Assembly (NCBI GenBank): GCA_964606575.1
Contig: CAZSHA010000047.1
Coordinates: forward strand, 1-18,674
Length of the DNA: 18,674 nt
Source of the DNA: RGIG4576 sp964606575
Lineage (GTDB): Bacteria; Bacteroidota; Bacteroidia; Bacteroidales; Muribaculaceae
Direction: 5' to 3'
Positions within the stretch are counted from its first letter, which is position 1; each line of letters opens with the position of its first letter. The notes beneath the pieces are model-generated. The model made no database searches. It saw only the letters and a program-made list of their open reading frames with translations, and was not told the DNA's origin. Below are positions 14,206 to 18,674 of this stretch, piece after piece. A program made the position numbers and the translations under genes.

Positions 14206-14694
14206 ATGAGAAAAACTTGGCTGATATTGTCGCTTTTCTTAATGATGGGAGGAGAAGCGTATCCAAGAGAGAACTCAACTCGCAAAAACTTGCAGGCAGT
14301 GGATGCCGAGGTCGCTTTTGAAACCTCTGTCGATACTGTGAAAGTTATAAATATGCTGGAGTTTGATGAGAATGTTGTGGCGTTGCGGGGATATGCCAAG
14401 CGCGCTAGCGAATCAATAGAGGCGTTTATGCTCTCTAATAATACGAATCTTTATATATCATCGGTGAAACTGCGGTTGCTGTATACCGATTTGGCTGGGA
14501 ATATGATACATGAACGTGAAGAGATGATTGAGTGTGACCTTCCGGCATATTCGTCGAAACAGATTACAATAAAATCGTTTGACAAGAGCAGGCGTTTCTA
14601 TTATCATAAAAGCAAGTCGGGAAAAGGTGCATTACCTTATAATGTAGCAGTTAAAATCTTGAACTACGATGTGAGGATTAATTGCGATAAATAA
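14206..14694 (+). CDS. Exported protein of unknown function, possible Ig-like fold
   Basis: Unrecognised 162-residue protein with a short signal peptide (MRKTWLILSLFLMMGGEA, cleavage near residue 18). After a polar linker, the core 55-125 reads as alternating strands: VVALRGYAKRASES, AFMLSNNTNLYISSVKLRLL and YTDLAGNMIHEREEMIECDL, closing with ITIKSFDKSRRFYYHKS. The order of SNNTN..I..V.L.L.Y.D..G..I.E is the pattern seen in FxLYD/transglutaminase-associated Ig-like sandwich domains, so an Ig-like fold is a reasonable but unproven reading. Two cysteines (C110, C160) could form a disulfide. It is third and last in the exported trio, 18 bp after its neighbour, and followed by a strong hairpin 68 bp downstream. 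Confidence 0.72.
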   Translation: MRKTWLILSLFLMMGGEAYPRENSTRKNLQAVDAEVAFETSVDTVKVINMLEFDENVVALRGYAKRASESIEAFMLSNNTNLYISSVKLRLLYTDLAGNMIHEREEMIECDLPAYSSKQITIKSFDKSRRFYYHKSKSGKGALPYNVAVKILNYDVRINCDK

Positions 14695-14761
14695 AATTGA
14701 GTTATATTCGTTAAGTGAATGAGGTAGTGTTGCTAAGCCTCTTGGTGACAGTGAATAAAAA

Positions 14762-14796
14762 ACGATGGAAAATCACATGAAAGGATTTTCCATCGT
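14762..14796. terminator. Convergent terminator, perfect 13-bp stem
   Basis: ACGATGGAAAATC (14762-14774) pairs exactly with GATTTTCCATCGT (14784-14796) around a 9-nt loop. On the minus strand a run of six T follows at once, so it is a strong terminator for the C69 peptidase operon. The plus-strand flank (CTTATTATG) is weaker but can end the exported-protein operon. Confidence 0.85.
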
Positions 14797-14822
14797 CTTA
14801 TTATGTGTGTAATGAAGCAGCA

Positions 14823-16481
14823 TTAGAACTTCACCTTTAAATGCTCTCCAGAGTCTTTTACGATAGAACGTAAATATTCTTCGTTGTAACCTGGAAATTT
14901 AGGTTGTACAGGAAGACCGTAGGGATTACGTTGAAATTTGTCGTCGGCTTCTTTTTTCATGTTGCCGTCAAGGTATTTCACGAATAAATATTGACCTAGT
15001 TCACGATATTTAGCTGTTGCATCTTCGGCTACAGAGCATGTGTACTTTGTAAGATAATCAACCGCTTCGGCTGGTGAACTCTCGTATAGTTTTGCTGCTT
15101 CTTGCTCTACGCTTGCCATGTTTTGCTCAAAAGAGTCTTCTATGTTACTTTGAACTTTTCTTATGTCGCCAATCATCAACGAGTATCTTCCGTATGCTTG
15201 GTTAGCTACCCAGTTGTTAACCCAGAATGCCGATTCCCATGAGAAATTATATAGGTCGGCAGTCTTGCTGTCGTAGCTTCTCGGAACTTGATTGATAGAG
15301 CAATACATAGGTACAAATATTGTGGTGTTGGCATCATCTACGCCAAACCAGTGAATGCCGCCAATTTCATTAGGCAACCATGAACGCATTTGGCTCACTA
15401 GGACGAATGCCGTCTGTTGAGTTGCGATAGCTCGTTCGTGAGTGTATTCAACGCCGTCTATCTTGTAACTCATTGGGCGGAATCTGTAAGGCAAATCCCA
15501 AAAAATCTTAGCACCAGCATCTTTTGTCATGTCAAATGGTGTGCCTTCGAAGTGGTCACGCATCATGTTTTGCATATCACGCACGCTCACTTTTTTGTCG
15601 GGCTTGATGTAAAGTGGCATAATCTCTGCGTTTTCTTCGCCATTGATGTAAGGAAGGTATTTATTCATACCAGTGCAGAATCTGTTAAAGAATGCCCATA
15701 CGCGAGCATCGCAACCTCTGTAAGCAAGGAAATCCCATACTCCATAGGCTTTTGCGAAGTCGAAATCTTCGTCTTTGCCGTTGAAATAACCCATTTTGCG
15801 AGCGAAAGTTATAACATCCTTAGCGTATATGCAGTTGTCTTTATCCTTTAACGGAAATTTGTGGATGCGTGGGGCGTTAGCATGTCCTGTGATGCAATCA
15901 TCGGGTATGCGGTGAGCCACCCACACTGCACCTTTCTCTTTTCCTCCTTTTCCAGCCATTTCCATTACCCATATTTCATTAGGATCTCCTATCGAGAATG
16001 ATTCGCCTTCGCTGTTGTAGCCATATTCAGCAACGAGCGAAGTCATGATTTTTATAGCCTCACGTGCGGTCTTAGCTCGTTGTAGAGTGATGTAGATAAG
16101 GCTTCCGTAGTCAATGATTCCAGTGGTGTCGACAAGTTCATGTTTGCATGTCCAAGTAGACTCGGTGATGGTTAGCTGATGCTCGTTCATGTTGCCCACT
16201 ACTTTATAGGTCTGCTCAGCTTCAGGTATTTGTCCCCATAGTTTGTTAGTGTCCCAATCTCTTACGTCACGCATAGAGCCTTTTGCGTGTTTGGCTGCGG
16301 GCATGTAGTTTAATGCTCCATAAAGGGTGTGTGCGTCGGCTGCATAAGTAATTAGGGTTGAACCGTCAGCCGATGCCTTTTTCCCCGCAAGCAGGCTGGT
16401 ACATGCATTGGCAGTATTATTGACTACTGCTAGTATTGTGGTCAGTGAAAGGCTAATGGTTAAAAATGTTTTCTTTGTCAT
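14823..16481 (-). CDS. C69 family dipeptidase (PepD-like, Ntn hydrolase), exported
   Basis: 552-residue N-terminal nucleophile hydrolase of peptidase family C69. The signal peptide (1-26) ends in NTANA, and the next residue is C27 in CTSLLAGKKASADGST, the family's catalytic N-terminal nucleophile, so removal of the leader would itself expose the active cysteine. The family motifs ITYAADAHTLYG (44-55), GESFSIGDPNEIWVMEM (about 159-175) and AHRIPDDCITGHAN (about 188-201) are present. The site is not a lipobox. Known relatives cleave dipeptides and are exported in Bacteroidales, consistent with peptide-based nutrition, but the substrate here is not proven. It is 13 bp downstream of the phosphopantetheinyl transferase stop and is the last gene of the operon, ahead of a strong hairpin. 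Length is usual for the Bacteroides-type subgroup. Confidence 0.93.
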   Translation of the reverse strand: MTKKTFLTISLSLTTILAVVNNTANACTSLLAGKKASADGSTLITYAADAHTLYGALNYMPAAKHAKGSMRDVRDWDTNKLWGQIPEAEQTYKVVGNMNEHQLTITESTWTCKHELVDTTGIIDYGSLIYITLQRAKTAREAIKIMTSLVAEYGYNSEGESFSIGDPNEIWVMEMAGKGGKEKGAVWVAHRIPDDCITGHANAPRIHKFPLKDKDNCIYAKDVITFARKMGYFNGKDEDFDFAKAYGVWDFLAYRGCDARVWAFFNRFCTGMNKYLPYINGEENAEIMPLYIKPDKKVSVRDMQNMMRDHFEGTPFDMTKDAGAKIFWDLPYRFRPMSYKIDGVEYTHERAIATQQTAFVLVSQMRSWLPNEIGGIHWFGVDDANTTIFVPMYCSINQVPRSYDSKTADLYNFSWESAFWVNNWVANQAYGRYSLMIGDIRKVQSNIEDSFEQNMASVEQEAAKLYESSPAEAVDYLTKYTCSVAEDATAKYRELGQYLFVKYLDGNMKKEADDKFQRNPYGLPVQPKFPGYNEEYLRSIVKDSGEHLKVKF

Positions 16482-16494
16482 AGTTGTATATAAA

Positions 16495-17148
16495 TTATTG
16501 TTGTTGTCTTAATATGGCCAGCGTGAGCATGTCGCCTTCAATCGTCATGGAATAAAGGTCGTAATGCTTGATTTCGCTAGTGTGAATGAATCTACCTTGG
16601 TTAATTGTAATATTGTCGTCGCTTGTTGCTTGCGAGATATTATGCAACCTTATATCCTCTTTGAAATCGATACCTTTTATTGATGCCGCCTTGTATATGG
16701 CTTCTTTTGAAGTCCATGCTATTAGCGATGACATCATGTCAGCTGGTGCAATGTGTGCCTGTTCATCGAAGTTTAAGAATTTATTTCTTACTCTTAAAAT
16801 CTTGTCGGTGGGGCTTTCTATGTCAATGCCGATTCTGTGTGATGAATTGGTGGCGATGCACACGAAGCGTTGAGAATGTGAAATGCTTAGGCTGGTTTCT
16901 ATACCGTGAATGAATGGTGCGCCTTCTTGTGTGTGTGAAAGTTGGGCTTTGCTGCCGAAAATATGTTTAATGAGGCAAGCCTCAGCAAGAACTTCAATTG
17001 CCCTTTTCTCCGATTTGATTCCGTCGACTATCGTTGTACTGATGCTGTTGTCTGTGCATATTGATAGTAGCTCGTTGCGTGTTTCACAGAGCTTCCACAC
17101 GTGTAAATGTGTGTTTTGAACTGATGCTATGTGTTGGAGGTACGGCAT
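16495..17148 (-). CDS. 4'-phosphopantetheinyl transferase (Sfp superfamily)
   Basis: 217-residue enzyme that transfers the 4'-phosphopantetheine arm of coenzyme A to a serine of an acyl or peptidyl carrier protein. The Mg2+/CoA-binding motif GIDIES is at 107-112 (D109, E111) and the second motif WTSKEAIYKA is at 145-154 (K148, E149). SLSISHS at 86-92 gives the conserved Ser-His CoA-binding segment. The length of about 220 residues is that of the Sfp/Gsp type, not the short AcpS type, so the partner could be the fatty-acid carrier protein or a secondary-metabolism carrier; no carrier protein or synthase is visible here. The ATG lies inside the end of gldE (22-bp overlap), showing translational coupling. 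It is followed after 13 bp by the C69 peptidase gene. Confidence 0.92.
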   Translation of the reverse strand: MPYLQHIASVQNTHLHVWKLCETRNELLSICTDNSISTTIVDGIKSEKRAIEVLAEACLIKHIFGSKAQLSHTQEGAPFIHGIETSLSISHSQRFVCIATNSSHRIGIDIESPTDKILRVRNKFLNFDEQAHIAPADMMSSLIAWTSKEAIYKAASIKGIDFKEDIRLHNISQATSDDNITINQGRFIHTSEIKHYDLYSMTIEGDMLTLAILRQQQ

Positions 17149-18488
17149 TCGGGTTGTATAGACACTCTCACGTTTACTATGCGGTGTTTTACCACATTTA
17201 ATACCAAGAAATGGAAACGACCGTAGACAATAGGCTCTTTTTCATTAGGGAAATCACCCTTGAGGTTTAGTAATAACCCCGCTATGGTTTCGGCATCATC
17301 GCTTACTTCCTCAAATTCGTTCTCGTCCACTTCGGTAATCTTGCAGAAATCGTTAAGCGATGTCTTGCCATCGAAAACGTAGGTATTGTCGTTTAACTTT
17401 TTATAAGGCTTGTCTTCGTCGGTGTCGTATTCGTCATCAATATCGCCGACAATTTCTTCCAAGATGTCTTCGAGTGTTACGATACCTTGCGTGCATCCAT
17501 ACTCGTCGACTATTATAGCCATGTGTATTTTAGTCTTTCTGAAGTCTTCCAGCAGGTCGCCTATAGTACGTGTGTCGGGGACGAAGTATGCAGGGCGAAG
17601 GAGCGTGGTCCAATTGAAATCCTTGGAGCGTTTACCTATATAAGGTAAAAGGTCCTTAGCATAAAGCACGCCTTTAATGTTGTCGCTATTGTCTTCATAG
17701 ACAGGCATTCGTGAGTAGCCTTTGGACACTACGATATTCACGACTTCGTCGAAATCGGCATTGTAGTCGATATCAACCACATCGATGCGAGGTCGCATGA
17801 TTTCATCTACGGTTTTATCTCCGAATGTGAGTATTCCTTCTAACAATTCTTTTTCGTTTGATGAATTTACTTCCGACAGCTCCAATGCTTGCGACAAGTC
17901 GTCCATAGAAATCTGATCGGGGTGTTTTGTCACAACTTTATTGACAATGACGGTGCTTTTCACCATCAGTCTTGAAATTGGGCTAAGTATTTTGCTGAAT
18001 AGTGTGATACCGGGTGCAGCAAGTGTGGCAAAACTTATATTGTTGTTAGATGAATATAGTTTTGGCAGAATTTCGCCGAAAAGCAATATCAAGAACGTAA
18101 GGAATACCGATTGTATAATGAAATCCAGCACCGAGCTTCTCACTTCCAGCATTTGGTTCATGGCAAAGTTGCACATGATGATGATAGTCACGTTCACCAA
18201 GTTATTGGAAATAAGTATTGTTGCTAATAACTTTTCTGGGTTGCTTAATAGGTTTCTCACCAAATCTTTTGTGCGTGAGCTGGAGAATTTCTCATAATCT
18301 TGTTCGGTTAGGGAGAAAAAGGCTAATTCAGAGCCTGAAACAAAAGCAGACACGCATAAGCATACCAAGGCTGTAAGAATAGCTAGAATGCTAGATGTGG
18401 TGGGTGCGTTTATTGAGATGATAGATTGTGTTGCTTCTTGTGCTGAAAGAAGCAATGAAAAAATGCACGATAAAGGGTCTGGGTCCAA
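17127..18488 (-). CDS. gldE: GldE-like CNNM/CorC transporter-associated protein, TTG start
   Basis: 453 residues in the order DUF21/CNNM transmembrane domain, CBS pair, CorC/HlyC C-terminal domain. Hydrophobic helices are at about 32-52, 87-110 and 120-145, with SGSELAFFSL (51-60) and LLFGEILPKLYS (135-146) as DUF21 signatures. CBS repeats occupy about 226-345 (MRPRIDVVDID; GYSRMPVYED; IVDEYGCTQGIVTLEDILEEIVGDI in pieces), and the transporter-associated domain about 360-440. Homologues are named GldE in gliding Bacteroidetes but also occur in non-gliding Bacteroidales, where a metal-ion or envelope role is more likely. The only possible starts are TTG at 18488 (or the ATT before it), because an in-frame TGA lies two codons upstream and no ATG occurs before the second helix. 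It heads the operon with the PPTase and C69 genes. Confidence 0.93.
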   Translation of the reverse strand: MDPDPLSCIFSLLLSAQEATQSIISINAPTTSSILAILTALVCLCVSAFVSGSELAFFSLTEQDYEKFSSSRTKDLVRNLLSNPEKLLATILISNNLVNVTIIIMCNFAMNQMLEVRSSVLDFIIQSVFLTFLILLFGEILPKLYSSNNNISFATLAAPGITLFSKILSPISRLMVKSTVIVNKVVTKHPDQISMDDLSQALELSEVNSSNEKELLEGILTFGDKTVDEIMRPRIDVVDIDYNADFDEVVNIVVSKGYSRMPVYEDNSDNIKGVLYAKDLLPYIGKRSKDFNWTTLLRPAYFVPDTRTIGDLLEDFRKTKIHMAIIVDEYGCTQGIVTLEDILEEIVGDIDDEYDTDEDKPYKKLNDNTYVFDGKTSLNDFCKITEVDENEFEEVSDDAETIAGLLLNLKGDFPNEKEPIVYGRFHFLVLNVVKHRIVNVRVSIQPECRTSNT

Positions 18489-18559
18489 AATTCAAATTAT
18501 TAGTTAAACAAATTCGCATCAACGGCTGAAAAAGTCGGAATGATGTTGTGTATTTTCTG

Positions 18560-18567
18560 CAAATATA
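18560..18567 (-). promoter_or_regulatory. -7 box of the gldE operon
   Basis: Minus strand reads TATATTTG, matching TAnnTTTG, about 72 bp upstream of the gldE TTG codon. The leader would be about 65 nt. No TTTG is seen at the expected -33 distance, although the upstream sequence is very AT-rich. Confidence 0.55.
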
Positions 18568-18601
18568 CACAATAAAAATTATTATATGACCATAAGACAT
18601 T

Positions 18602-18634
18602 AAAAAAAGCTGTCGAGCGATGCCCAACAGCTTT
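18602..18634 (-). terminator. Rho-independent terminator, minus strand
   Basis: On the minus strand AAAGCTGT pairs with ACAGCTTT (arms at 18627-18634 and 18606-18613). Inner pairing of GGGC/GCTC with wobbles leaves a 3-nt loop, and a run of seven T ends at 18602. It ends transcription arriving from the right edge, and separates it from the gldE promoter. Confidence 0.82.
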
Positions 18635-18659
18635 CTTATTGTGTGAAAATGGAATTTTC

Positions 18660-18674
18660 TTATTCAGCTTGACC
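18660..18674 (-). CDS. Possible last four codons of a gene beyond the window
   Basis: The minus strand at the right edge reads GGT CAA GCT GAA TAA, that is Gly-Gln-Ala-Glu-stop, 26 bp before a strong minus-strand terminator. That position suits the 3' end of a gene lying outside the window. Only four codons are seen, so the frame and the identity cannot be confirmed. Confidence 0.3.
   Translation of the reverse strand, partial: GQAE

Noticed and set aside
1..18674. CRISPR arrays, insertion sequences, toxin-antitoxin pairs, tRNA or rRNA genes
   Set aside because: No regularly spaced repeats, transposase motifs, paired small toxin/antitoxin genes or cloverleaf sequences were seen on reading both strands.

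Overview
The window looks like a piece of a Bacteroidales chromosome (Bacteroides, Prevotella or Muribaculaceae type; genus not decidable from what I can see). The reasons are the gene families (GldE, a DUF3078 beta-barrel protein, a TPR/OmpA-like lipoprotein, a C69 dipeptidase of the Bacteroides kind), the weak Shine-Dalgarno signals, and repeated matches to the Bacteroidetes promoter -7 element TAnnTTTG just upstream of genes.

Layout. 1-3737 (+): the 3' end of a surface-glycan locus, with a GT4 glycosyltransferase cut by the left edge, a radical SAM/SPASM enzyme, a second GT4 and a left-handed beta-helix acetyltransferase, closed by a perfect 14-bp hairpin terminator. Spot counts of G+C on single 60-base lines suggest this part is AT-richer (16-20 of 60 in three lines, 29 of 60 in a fourth) than the rest (27-33 of 60 in three lines), as is common for exchanged capsule/O-antigen loci. 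3845-5533 (-): a lipoprotein with an OmpA-like region and TPRs. 5800-8102 (+): ychF and a YbdG-type MscS channel, 14 bp apart. 8099-8839 (-): a GT2 glycosyltransferase that converges on mscS with a 4-bp overlap. 9040-9207 (+): a 55-residue 2[4Fe-4S] ferredoxin with its own -7 box and terminator, easily missed because of its size. 9472-11256 (+): argS. 11369-12070 (+): a Bax1-I/YccA membrane protein. 12245-14694 (+): three consecutive exported proteins (DUF3078 barrel plus two unrecognised), probably one operon. 14823-18488 (-): a gldE / 4'-phosphopantetheinyl transferase / C69 peptidase operon, read toward the trio and separated from it by a strong hairpin. At the right edge there is another minus-strand terminator, which probably serves a gene lying almost wholly outside the window.

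Most of the window is ordinary core genome. I see no CRISPR array, insertion sequence, phage gene, tRNA, rRNA or recognisable defence system. The least explained parts are the radical SAM/SPASM enzyme placed between two glycosyltransferases and the DUF3078-plus-two-unknowns envelope cluster. I do not see convincing evidence for a wholly new system.
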